From: an uncultured Desulfomonile sp.
GTDB lineage: Bacteria > Desulfobacterota > Desulfomonilia > Desulfomonilales > Desulfomonilaceae
DNA: 9,562 nt
Direction of reading: 5' to 3'
Assembly: GCA_903853735.1 (NCBI GenBank)
Contig: CAINUH010000440.1
Span: 1 to 9,562, forward strand
A model generated the notes under the pieces. The model was not told where the DNA came from and searched no databases. It saw only the letters and a list, made by a program, of their open reading frames with translations. Positions 1 to 6,333 of this stretch are shown in pieces. A program made the position numbers and the translations under genes. Every line of letters begins with the position of its first letter. The first letter of the stretch is position 1.

Positions 1-45
1 CCGGTAATTCCATTGCATTATACGTATTTACTTGCAGACGAGGAA

Positions 46-59
46 ACATGCCGGCATGT
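46..59. repeat. Perfect 14-base palindrome (possible operator)
   Basis: ACATGCCGGCATGT reads the same on both strands with no loop. It lies in the noncoding stretch left of the radical SAM gene's stop codon and is followed on the plus strand by a C and eight A residues. A loopless palindrome suits a dimeric DNA-binding protein better than an RNA hairpin, and the A-run is on the wrong side for a terminator of the leftward gene. It may serve a gene beyond the left edge. Its function is inferred from symmetry only. Confidence 0.35.
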
Positions 60-102
60 CAAAAAAAATGCCTGGTTAATTAATCTTGCACGAGAATAGT
101 TT

Positions 103-2094
103 TTAAATGCCGACAAGTATCTTTTCAGACATCATGGCGGAAGGGTCGAAACTGCCGTGAAGCTGATTCCAAGCAGCTTGTAGGGCAGGATCGCGGAAAT
201 ATAGTGCTTCTTCTGTGTCTCCGTTATGTTTGGACAGAGCCTTCCATAGCGTTTTGACTCCGGGTCTTGTGTCTCCTGTCGCCCACGAAATGAGTGCGGG
301 CGGATCAAACCATAATGCAGCCGTCTCGTCGGCCTCGCCCAAATCCCATACAATTGTCGCCAAAGAATCATACTCGTTCCTCATGGCCTCACGAGCACGG
401 CGATTGCCGGTATCGGGTAGCAACAAGGTCAAAGTCGGCAAAACCACCTCATCTTCGAGATACAGGGGCTGGTACGAACGGTTCAAAAACAGGCTCGGAT
501 TGGCAATAGCGTCAATCGCCTTTTGCAGAAAAGTTGTTGAAGGTGGTTTGGGATATTCCATCACCACGTTCACACAGGTATGAGGATTGGATTTACCGAA
601 CTCGCGCAGAATGCTGAAAATGCCTTCCTGGGCTTGAGATGCGGCGTGGCCTCGAAACCAAAACGTGAACGGATCGGTCGCTTTTGCGATCACCTGCGAC
701 AATGATTTGGGGAAACCCTGGAGCCCTGCGTCGACGATCCACTTGCTTATGTATTGGGAGTAATCAGGGGAAGTAATCACTCCCGGGCCACGATCCACTA
801 GAGAAGGGACGCTTATGTGGTCCAGTTCCATGTCAAAAACGCTCTCACATTCCAGCAGAGCGGAGCGGAACTCATTTTCAGGAAAAGTCTTCGTGAATCG
901 AACGTAATAGGGAGGACGCGGGTCGTATTTCAGTCCCAGAGTTGACGCGTGTGCCCTGAAATACGTTCCGGGCAGCACGGAAAGAACGAACGGATGCACC
1001 ACCGAGTATGAGCCTGTTTGTTTTAGCCAACCAAGAGTATTCCGAAACCCTTCGGGGGTATCTTCGGGCAGCCCCAGGATAATTCCGGTTGTAACCTCGA
1101 TCCCCGCTTGCTTCAATAACAACACGCCTTCAGACAACTTTCCTGAGTCCTCGGCTCGTCCAGCCCGTCTGAGCGAAGCTGGATTGACGGTTTGCAGTCC
1201 GACTTCCGCACTGGTCAGACCCGCTCCTTTGAGCAAATCGACATCTTCACGGTCCAAAAGATCAGCCCGTAGTTCGGCATGAAGAGCAACATCTTTTTGG
1301 TTTCGCCGCCGCGTCATGGACGCGAGCAACTCCCTGAAGTTTTTGGTGGCGTTAAAAGTTGGATCCATCAAGTAGATTTCCCGAACCGTTGAATTATTGT
1401 CGTAGGCGAGATCGAGAACCTTTTCGACAGTTTCCGCCGGGTGACGTCTGACGCCCTTGAATGCCTTGTGGTAGTAACAATAGCGGCACTTGTACGGGCA
1501 TCCCCGAACGGTTTCCAGAAAGATCGTGCCATCTTTTGACGGTCCTATTTTCCCGTCCAGGTAGGGATAAGAAGCAGCGGCCAGATCCCACGGAAGGGGG
1601 TTGGTTGGGTCGACTCGCAGTCTACCGTCTTCCTTGAAAAAGCTTCCAGGAATGCCACGCCTACTACCGGAGACGATAAGCGCTTCGATGATGGGACCTA
1701 TTCTGGATTCGCCCTCGCCAAAAATGCCGACGTCGGCCGCTGGATGAGCCATCACCCAACTGTTGTCAGGAGTGACTTCCGGTCCGCCCAACAAAATAAT
1801 CGTGTCCGGCAACCTTTGTTTGATTCCGGCAGCAATGAAGAGACTTCGCTGGACATTCCACACGTAGAGAGTCATGGCCAGGACAGTTGGTCGCATTGCG
1901 ACCACGGAATTTATCAACCCCTCATCTGCAAACACATCCACAACTTGAGGTTCGATAACCCGAACCTCAACGTCCTTGATGCCTGATGCGTCCAGGGCAG
2001 CCGACACAAAGCCGGCTGCCAGGTGGATATTCGTAGGCGGAGCTTGGAAAAGGAAACGAGGAGCTGGAAGCTGAACGAACAGGACTGTTGTCAT
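103..2094 (-). CDS. B12-binding domain radical SAM protein
   Basis: This 663-residue protein has the layout of cobalamin-binding (class B-like) radical SAM enzymes. Residues about 1-145 look like a Rossmann-type B12-binding domain, with an LPAPRF...PPTNIHLAAGF start and an LLGGPEV motif near 101-107. The 4Fe-4S/SAM motif follows as RGCPYKCRYCYY, with cysteines at 199, 203 and 206. The radical SAM barrel runs to about residue 420 and includes LGLPEDTPEGF. The remaining roughly 240 residues I do not recognise; they may set substrate or partner specificity. The family does methylations, ring contractions and other radical chemistry in the cytoplasm; the substrate here cannot be read from sequence. 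The ATG has no clear Shine-Dalgarno site. It lies 30 bases after the stop of the zinc-ribbon gene, so translational coupling is plausible. The start is supported by the typical N-terminal strand beginning at residue 4. Family call firm, function unknown. Confidence 0.9.
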   Translation of the reverse strand: MTTVLFVQLPAPRFLFQAPPTNIHLAAGFVSAALDASGIKDVEVRVIEPQVVDVFADEGLINSVVAMRPTVLAMTLYVWNVQRSLFIAAGIKQRLPDTIILLGGPEVTPDNSWVMAHPAADVGIFGEGESRIGPIIEALIVSGSRRGIPGSFFKEDGRLRVDPTNPLPWDLAAASYPYLDGKIGPSKDGTIFLETVRGCPYKCRYCYYHKAFKGVRRHPAETVEKVLDLAYDNNSTVREIYLMDPTFNATKNFRELLASMTRRRNQKDVALHAELRADLLDREDVDLLKGAGLTSAEVGLQTVNPASLRRAGRAEDSGKLSEGVLLLKQAGIEVTTGIILGLPEDTPEGFRNTLGWLKQTGSYSVVHPFVLSVLPGTYFRAHASTLGLKYDPRPPYYVRFTKTFPENEFRSALLECESVFDMELDHISVPSLVDRGPGVITSPDYSQYISKWIVDAGLQGFPKSLSQVIAKATDPFTFWFRGHAASQAQEGIFSILREFGKSNPHTCVNVVMEYPKPPSTTFLQKAIDAIANPSLFLNRSYQPLYLEDEVVLPTLTLLLPDTGNRRAREAMRNEYDSLATIVWDLGEADETAALWFDPPALISWATGDTRPGVKTLWKALSKHNGDTEEALYFRDPALQAAWNQLHGSFDPSAMMSEKILVGI

Positions 2095-2124
2095 TTGAGG
2101 AATTCGCGCGAAAAAAGTATTTTT

Positions 2125-2589
2125 TCAGGGCGTTTTGCGCTTGTTACATATCAGTATTTTTCGACCTTCTTTGAAGATAACTTGTATCTTACCCAGCCCA
2201 ACGATGTCTATTATTCTGCCGGGGCCAAAAACCGGGTGTTCGATATATTCGTCCGGCTCGTACGAATCCGATGCTCTGTAGAGACGTGCTATGACGTCCG
2301 GGGGCATCTCCTTCATGAACGTCCGCCATTCCCCAACCGACCTTCCTGCGGCTTTTTCTCCTGTCTTGCGAGTTTTCTCCGCTTCGTCCGACCTGACCCG
2401 ACCGGGTTTTCGGTCTAAAGTCTTCTCATGTTTGGGGGGATGAAACCTGTGATCTCCGCCACAGGTAAGGCAATGAACTGTTCGGACATCCTTTCCGACG
2501 GTGGCAATAATTCTATGGTTCAGGTTCATCCGACATCGAGTACACCAAGCCTCGACATCATCTCCTGGACCTACGGCAACAGTAGACAT
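2125..2589 (-). CDS. Zinc-ribbon protein with C-terminal UvrD/CarD-like Tudor domain
   Basis: This 154-residue protein has two visible modules. An N-terminal zinc ribbon uses CTRC (16-19) and CLTC (40-43), a typical zinc knuckle pair. A charged, Lys/Arg/Glu-rich linker (about 50-110) leads to a C-terminal module, residues 117-154, with EHPVFGPGRII and a GLGKIQVIF strand. That pattern resembles the small Tudor-like beta barrel at the C terminus of UvrD/PcrA helicases and the RNA polymerase-binding fold of CarD. In those families the fold contacts RNA polymerase, so a transcription-linked role is possible, but that is inference. The start is well supported: GGAGGG lies four bases before the ATG. 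It is the first gene of a leftward pair with the radical SAM gene and is divergent from the AtoE-like permease. I know of no named protein with this exact architecture. The gene is surely real; the fold assignment of the C terminus is moderately sure. Confidence 0.82.
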   Translation of the reverse strand: MSTVAVGPGDDVEAWCTRCRMNLNHRIIATVGKDVRTVHCLTCGGDHRFHPPKHEKTLDRKPGRVRSDEAEKTRKTGEKAAGRSVGEWRTFMKEMPPDVIARLYRASDSYEPDEYIEHPVFGPGRIIDIVGLGKIQVIFKEGRKILICNKRKTP

Positions 2590-2592
2590 AAA

Positions 2593-2598
2593 CCCTCC
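2593..2598 (-). promoter_or_regulatory. Ribosome binding site of the zinc-ribbon gene
   Basis: On the minus strand GGAGGG precedes the ATG by four bases. It is a near-perfect Shine-Dalgarno match and fixes the start at 2589. Confidence 0.75.
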
Positions 2599-2631
2599 GA
2601 TGAATTGAATAGGTGCTTCAAGGGGGTTCCT

Positions 2632-2659
2632 AGACTACTCACGGGAAAAGTGATGTCAA
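2632..2659 (-). promoter_or_regulatory. Candidate sigma-70 promoter for the leftward gene pair
   Basis: On the minus strand a perfect TTGACA (2659-2654) is followed, 16 bases later, by TAGTCT (2637-2632), which keeps the first, second and last bases of the -10 consensus. Transcription would begin near 2625, about 36 bases before the zinc-ribbon start codon. The placement is good but the -10 box is weak. Confidence 0.4.
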
Positions 2660-2676
2660 GGATAAGTTGTTTTCCA

Positions 2677-2705
2677 TTGACACCCGTTCGGTGCGCGCTT
2701 AGGGT
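2677..2705 (+). promoter_or_regulatory. Candidate sigma-70 promoter for the AtoE-like gene
   Basis: A perfect TTGACA (2677-2682) is followed after 17 bases by TAGGGT (2700-2705), which keeps the three most conserved -10 positions. Transcription from here would give a leader of about 180 bases before the ATG. An alternative -10, TATAAT at 2716-2721, matches consensus fully but has only GCGCGC where a -35 should be. Confidence 0.35.
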
Positions 2706-2746
2706 GTTTTGCAGATATAATAGCACCGTGACTACTGTGAAGAAGT

Positions 2747-2775
2747 TGCTAGAGCTAGGATGGTTTAGTCTAGCA
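2747..2775. repeat. Inverted repeat in the AtoE leader
   Basis: TGCTAGA (2747-2753) and TCTAGCA (2769-2775) are perfect inverted copies separated by 15 bases. They lie downstream of both candidate plus-strand -10 boxes, where an operator or leader hairpin would sit. No known regulator site is recognised. Confidence 0.25.
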
Positions 2776-2880
2776 CGAAAAGTGTTCTACTCAACGCTAC
2801 TTTCGTCTTTGAAGGGGGTGATAGCTCCGTACCATAGAGGCCTGGGGACAGTCTTTCTTGACCAATCTTTCAACAAGACA

Positions 2881-2885
2881 GGGAG
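2881..2885 (+). promoter_or_regulatory. Ribosome binding site deciding the AtoE start
   Basis: GGGAG ends eight bases before the ATG at 2894. An in-frame TTG at 2858 would add 12 residues but would place this site inside the coding region, so the ATG is preferred. Confidence 0.65.
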
Positions 2886-2893
2886 AAGTGACG

Positions 2894-4288
2894 ATGACTC
2901 AGCGAGAAAATGCCGCTACCTTTGACTTTCTCAAAAACTGGGGTGACGAACTGACCCGTTGGTCCGAAAAGTGGATCCCCGATGCCTTGGTCATTGTGTG
3001 GATCCTAAGCATTATCGCGTATGTGCTCGCTTTGATATGGGGGGACACTTCACCCACTGGAGCTGTCATTGCGTGGGGAAAGGGCTTCTGGGTGCTTCTG
3101 GAATTCGGCATGCAGATGTGCCTGATCATGATGACGGGCTACATCCTTGCTTGTTCTCCTCCTGTAAGGCGAATCCTCGATTGGCTTTCCAGCCTCCCCA
3201 ACTCGGAAAAACCCTGGCAGGCTATAATGGCCATGAGCCTCTTCTCCATGACAACCGCGTGGCTGAACTGGGGCTTGAGCCTTATAGCCAGCGCGATGTT
3301 CGCCCTTTTCTTGATCAGGAGAAATCCTAAGAGCGACTACAGGCTTCTGGTAGCGTCAGCCTACTTGGGCCTTGGGTGTACGTGGCACTCAGGGCTTTCA
3401 GGGTCGGCACCTTTGCTTGTGAATACCCCTAACAACTTTCTCATTCAGGGTAAGTACCTCGAGTCGACAATTCCTACGACGGAGACAATATTTAGCCCTT
3501 TCAACCTGATTCTTACAGTCATCGTGGTAGTCGTGGTGACGATTCTCATGTGCCTCATGCACCCTGTTCCGGAGAAAACATATAAGGTCAAGCCCGAACT
3601 ACTCAACCAGTTAAGACTTTATGAAGCGCCGAAAAGACCGACGGGTAAACTGTCTCCGTCAGATTGGATGAACTGGTGGCCGGGTTTCAACCTTATAATT
3701 GGGGGATGCGGTATCCTGTGGGTGGGGTGGGAGGTCGCTCAGAAGGGGTTTACCAACTCTATCAATCTCAACAACATAAACCTCTTCTTCCTCATGCTTG
3801 GCGTGTTGTTCCACTGGCGGCCGTGGGCGTTCCTGAAAGCTGCTGAGGACGCGGGAAAAGCCGTGTGGGGGGTGATCATTCAGTTCCCATTTTATGCCGG
3901 AATATTTGGGCTTTTCAAATTCACAGCGCTCGGCGGAGCGCTGACAAAAGCTTTTGTGGCCATTTCTACTCCCGCCACTTACCTTCTCATAGTCTACTGG
4001 TATTCCGGGATCGAAAACTACCTGGTGCCCTCAGGTGGTTCCAAATGGGCCATTACTGCTCCGTTTCTGATCCCGGCTGCAACAGAACTGGGAGTGAGCG
4101 TCTCTAAGACGGTCCTGGCCTATGCCTGGGGAGACATGATGACGGACATGATTCAACCGTTTTGGGCTATCGCTATGCTCGCAGTGGCAAAACTGGAATT
4201 CCGAGAGATCATGGGATGGCTCATGCTCGTATTTGTCGTTTTCTTTATCATCACCTCAATAGCATTTCTCATTTACCCCTTCATTTAG
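2894..4288 (+). CDS. atoE: Short-chain fatty acid transporter, AtoE family
   Basis: This inner-membrane protein of 464 residues belongs to the SCFA transporter family (AtoE), which in E. coli is linked to uptake of acetoacetate and butyrate. Characteristic stretches are GFWVLLEFGMQM (64-75), TAWLNWGLSL (121-130), WHSGLSGSAPLL (164-175), VPSGGSKWAI (378-387) and GDMMTDMIQPFWA (413-425). Many hydrophobic segments alternate with short polar loops, including a longer cytosolic-looking loop at about 222-260, and the chain ends in a final membrane helix (about 441-462). Length matches the family (about 440-470). The N terminus has no cleavable signal. Unlike the E. coli ato operon, no CoA-transferase or thiolase gene is adjacent, so the gene seems to form its own transcript, bounded by a divergent promoter region and a downstream hairpin. 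In an anaerobe it might export fermentation acids as well as import them; direction cannot be read from sequence. Confidence 0.92.
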   Translation: MTQRENAATFDFLKNWGDELTRWSEKWIPDALVIVWILSIIAYVLALIWGDTSPTGAVIAWGKGFWVLLEFGMQMCLIMMTGYILACSPPVRRILDWLSSLPNSEKPWQAIMAMSLFSMTTAWLNWGLSLIASAMFALFLIRRNPKSDYRLLVASAYLGLGCTWHSGLSGSAPLLVNTPNNFLIQGKYLESTIPTTETIFSPFNLILTVIVVVVVTILMCLMHPVPEKTYKVKPELLNQLRLYEAPKRPTGKLSPSDWMNWWPGFNLIIGGCGILWVGWEVAQKGFTNSINLNNINLFFLMLGVLFHWRPWAFLKAAEDAGKAVWGVIIQFPFYAGIFGLFKFTALGGALTKAFVAISTPATYLLIVYWYSGIENYLVPSGGSKWAITAPFLIPAATELGVSVSKTVLAYAWGDMMTDMIQPFWAIAMLAVAKLEFREIMGWLMLVFVVFFIITSIAFLIYPFI

Positions 4289-4304
4289 GGACCGGGGAGG
4301 TCCC
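4288..4304 (+). terminator. Hairpin at the end of the AtoE gene
   Basis: GGGACC (4288-4293) pairs perfectly with GGTCCC (4299-4304) around a five-base loop, starting on the last base of the stop codon. No T-run follows, so as an intrinsic terminator it is weak; it could instead protect the transcript end or work with Rho. Confidence 0.35.
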
Positions 4305-4346
4305 CAAATATGTGGCCTCCCCTGAACCCTCTCCTTCAAGCATCCC

Positions 4347-4358
4347 TATCAATTGATA
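4347..4358. repeat. 12-base AT-rich palindrome
   Basis: TATCAATTGATA is perfectly self-complementary and lies in the gap between the AtoE-like gene and the YcgN-like gene. It could be an operator upstream of the YcgN-hypB unit. The half-site order is the inverse of the FNR consensus, so it is not an FNR box. Confidence 0.25.
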
Positions 4359-4414
4359 TAACTTCCTTTGACAGAATGAGTTTATTGGTTCAGAGGCAAG
4401 ATCCCTGTACGGTC

Positions 4415-4443
4415 TTTCTATGACAACTTCCTTGTGGTATTTT
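4415..4443 (+). promoter_or_regulatory. Candidate extended -10 promoter for the YcgN-hypB unit
   Basis: TGGTATTTT (4435-4443) has the TGn extension plus a four-of-six -10 box, and TTTCTA (4415-4420) lies 17 bases upstream as a weak -35. Transcription would start near 4450, about 29 bases before the YcgN-like start codon. Inference from spacing and consensus only. Confidence 0.3.
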
Positions 4444-4478
4444 CCATGTTCAACTGAAGTGCTCGGGGAAAAAACACA

Positions 4479-4805
4479 ATGGTTTTGATGGATCAGGCAC
4501 AATGGGACGCGATTTGCAGAAAGTGCGGCCAGTGCTGCTACGAAAAACTGGACTTGGGAGGGGGTCTGATTCGTTACACAGACCAGCCGTGCGTGCATCT
4601 GGACACGGAAACAAAACTGTGCAAGGTTTATGAAAAGCGTGGTCAGGTAGAACCGGATTGTATTAACCTTACCGAGCAGTTAGTGCGGGAGTTTACGTGG
4701 CTCCCCGAAGATTGCGCTTATGTGGAACACGTGAGATTCAAAGACACGTTAGCAGCGGTGAGAAAGGCTCACAAACCAGATAGGAAACGCCGCCACAATG
4801 ACTAG
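4479..4805 (+). CDS. YcgN/YkgJ-type cysteine-cluster protein (UPF0260-like)
   Basis: This 108-residue cytoplasmic protein carries the CxxCxxCC cluster of the YkgJ/YcgN family: cysteines 13, 16, 19 and 20 in WDAICRKCGQCC. Further cysteines fall at 38, 48, 61 and 79. The stretches YTDQPCVHLD, CKVYEKR, EPDCINLT and FTWLPEDCAY match the E. coli YcgN (UPF0260) pattern closely. Such proteins are thought to bind zinc or an iron-sulfur cluster, but their job is not settled. The protein is somewhat shorter than E. coli YcgN (about 150 residues), with a basic tail (KPDRKRRHND) in place of the usual C terminus. GGGGA nine bases before the ATG at 4479 supports that start over the ATG three codons later. 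HypB begins 11 bases after its stop, so the two are very likely one operon, which hints at a metal-related role. Confidence 0.85.
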   Translation: MVLMDQAQWDAICRKCGQCCYEKLDLGGGLIRYTDQPCVHLDTETKLCKVYEKRGQVEPDCINLTEQLVREFTWLPEDCAYVEHVRFKDTLAAVRKAHKPDRKRRHND

Positions 4806-4810
4806 AGGAG
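4806..4810 (+). promoter_or_regulatory. Ribosome binding site of hypB
   Basis: AGGAG directly follows the stop of the YcgN-like gene and lies six bases before the hypB ATG. This strong site supports co-translation of the pair. Confidence 0.75.
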
Positions 4811-4816
4811 ACAATA

Positions 4817-5476
4817 ATGGCCGTAAGAACTCTCAATGTTAATGAAGACATCCTGAACGCCAATGACATGCTGGCTGAAAACCTGAAAAGACGATTTTCA
4901 GATTCGAAGGTTTTCGTAATGAATCTCATGTCTTCACCAGGAGCTGGGAAAACATCGATGATTCTCAAAATCATCGAATCAATGTCGAGGAAATTCAAGA
5001 TTGGGGTGATAGAAGGGGATATCGCTTCCGACGTGGATTCACGAAAAATTCAGGAGGCAAACACTGACGTGGTGCAGATAAACACCAGGGGAGCGTGCCA
5101 TCTGGATGCCAACATGATCCTCTCTGCGGCCGAAAGCCTGGGACTCGAAGGAAAAAAACTTCTAATAATTGAAAACGTGGGCAATCTTGTGTGTCCCGCA
5201 GAATTTAATCTTGGCGAGAACGTGAAGGTAATGATCTTGTCCATTCCAGAAGGACATGACAAACCACTCAAGTATCCTCTCATGTTCACAGAATCCCATG
5301 CTCTGATATTGAATAAGATCGACCTGTTGCCATACACGGATTTTGATATTGATGAACTGCGGCGGACCGTGCTGGCAATGAACCCCTCGATTCAGATTTT
5401 TTCGGTTTCAGCCAAGACGGGTGAAGGCATTTCCGAGTTTTCTGGATGGCTGGAAAGTAAAATACATGGCCTTTAA
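4817..5476 (+). CDS. hypB: Nickel-incorporation GTPase HypB
   Basis: HypB is a dimeric GTPase of the SIMIBI class that passes nickel, usually with HypA, to [NiFe]-hydrogenase large subunits. The 219-residue protein shows the whole G domain: P-loop SSPGAGKTS (39-47), the EGDIASDVDSRKI region (66-78), IENVGNLVCPAEF (118-130), the guanine-specificity motif NKID (166-169) and SAKTGEG (198-204). The G-domain metal ligands are all present: Cys94 and His95 in GACHLDA and Cys126 in NLVCPA. It lacks both the N-terminal CxxCGC high-affinity nickel site of E. coli HypB and any His-rich stretch, so it is a short form, like that of Helicobacter. No other hyp gene or hydrogenase gene is in view. It follows the YcgN-like gene by 11 bases. 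It may serve a hydrogenase encoded elsewhere, or another nickel enzyme such as CO dehydrogenase; that choice is open. Confidence 0.95.
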   Translation: MAVRTLNVNEDILNANDMLAENLKRRFSDSKVFVMNLMSSPGAGKTSMILKIIESMSRKFKIGVIEGDIASDVDSRKIQEANTDVVQINTRGACHLDANMILSAAESLGLEGKKLLIIENVGNLVCPAEFNLGENVKVMILSIPEGHDKPLKYPLMFTESHALILNKIDLLPYTDFDIDELRRTVLAMNPSIQIFSVSAKTGEGISEFSGWLESKIHGL

Positions 5477-5521
5477 TACCGTATTGGGCCGACTTAATGA
5501 TATTCGAAAGGATTAAACTCC

Positions 5522-6301
5522 ATGGGGCTGCATAAATTTTTCATGGAATTTCCGGTGAGAATCGTGGTTTTCCTTGCCGTGGTTCTCGTATTGCCCACAG
5601 GCGTTAACGGAAAGCCCCTTTCTGATGCAGATGTTGCCCGGGAAGTTCTTAAGGACTCCAACAAGGCCATAGTAGAGGAATTCTTGAAGTGGGAGTTGCG
5701 AGAGGTTAATGAGAACGTCACAAAATACATGTTAAATGACCATCCATCGCTGATTTTTTTCTACAAGCAGGTGGACCGAGGGCCCCTAAAAAGTCTCCTT
5801 TTTTTGGAGGAGTGGGTTCACAGGCTTCGAGATGCGCAAGAGAACATAGATTCCTTTCCGTATTCAACAGTCTTCTCGTCCGGTGAAAAGAAAAAGATCC
5901 TGGGGCTGCGTAACACTGCCAAGGAGATCATTTCCTACGGAATCCCAATGATTAAGAAAGACTTTGTCCGCGTGGCATTGGCAGCTAAGGAACTGGCGGA
6001 CAAACGCCGGAAACACCCCCTTGAGCTTGTCCCGGATCCGGCGTTCAGGGATGCGATCTACCGGCAATGCGAAACTACCGCAAAAGGTCTGGACAAAGAA
6101 GTGGGCGAACTCTCGGAAGGTGAACTCGTCTGCATACGCCTCGGCTGGGTTCTCGACCAGGTAACGGTTACCAGCCTATGGCTGAAGGTCACCGACAACG
6201 CCCTTCCCGAAGAAAATGATTACATGTCGTTCAGAAAAAAAAGAACTGAGTACTTCAATAAACGACTCAAGCGGATTTACGGCGAAGCAGGAACCAAGTA
6301 A
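5522..6301 (+). CDS. Hypothetical secreted helical protein
   Basis: I do not recognise this 259-residue protein. The N terminus looks like a Sec signal peptide: positive residues at 5 and 13, a hydrophobic core IVVFLAVVLVL (14-24), and a possible signal peptidase I site after VNG (28-30). There is no lipobox cysteine. The mature part is rich in Lys, Arg, Glu and Asp and reads as largely alpha-helical, with no cysteine cluster, transmembrane segment or repeat; only two cysteines are seen, in IYRQCETT and ELVCIRLG. AAAGGA ends nine bases before the ATG, supporting the start; an in-frame ATG at 5543 (residue 8) is an alternative and would still leave a signal peptide. It lies 45 bases after hypB and 32 bases before the ABC ATPase gene on the same strand, so it could be a periplasmic accessory of that transporter. 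That link is inferred from position only. Confidence 0.8.
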   Translation: MGLHKFFMEFPVRIVVFLAVVLVLPTGVNGKPLSDADVAREVLKDSNKAIVEEFLKWELREVNENVTKYMLNDHPSLIFFYKQVDRGPLKSLLFLEEWVHRLRDAQENIDSFPYSTVFSSGEKKKILGLRNTAKEIISYGIPMIKKDFVRVALAAKELADKRRKHPLELVPDPAFRDAIYRQCETTAKGLDKEVGELSEGELVCIRLGWVLDQVTVTSLWLKVTDNALPEENDYMSFRKKRTEYFNKRLKRIYGEAGTK

Positions 6302-6333
6302 GCCTCGGTAACTGACGTTAGCGGATTGTTGAC

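Larger units (their letters stand above)
2590..2893. other. Divergent intergenic region (304 bases)
   Basis: No convincing gene lies here. The region separates the leftward zinc-ribbon gene from the rightward AtoE-like gene and must hold the start signals for both. It contains perfect TTGACA boxes on each strand, 17 bases apart, a separate TATAAT at 2716-2721 on the plus strand without a good -35 box, and a 7-base inverted repeat (TGCTAGA/TCTAGCA) at 2747-2775. A plus-strand open frame crossing the region is antisense to the zinc-ribbon gene and has no protein-like features. Confidence 0.6.

Noticed and set aside
2111..2125. AAAAAA-GTA-TTTTTT stem between the zinc-ribbon and radical SAM genes
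   Set aside because: All A-T pairs with a three-base loop; too weak for a terminator, and the 30-base gap fits an operon.
2858..2893. TTG-start extension of the AtoE-like protein
   Set aside because: The added residues are polar and unlike the family, and the Shine-Dalgarno site for the ATG at 2894 lies inside this stretch.
2428..2925. Plus-strand 165-residue open frame across the zinc-ribbon start and the intergenic region
   Set aside because: Antisense to a well-supported gene for its first third, ends inside the AtoE gene, lacks a recognisable domain and has no good ribosome site.
4368..4373. TTGACA upstream of the YcgN-like gene as a promoter
   Set aside because: No acceptable -10 box at 16 to 18 bases; the extended -10 at 4435-4443 is a better candidate.
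4281..4598. Minus-strand 105-residue open frame
   Set aside because: Overlaps the start of the YcgN-like gene, whose cysteine pattern is clear, and has no protein-like features.
5795..5809. CTCC-T7-GGAG stem inside the secreted-protein gene
   Set aside because: Four-base stem with a T loop inside an intact coding frame; most likely chance.
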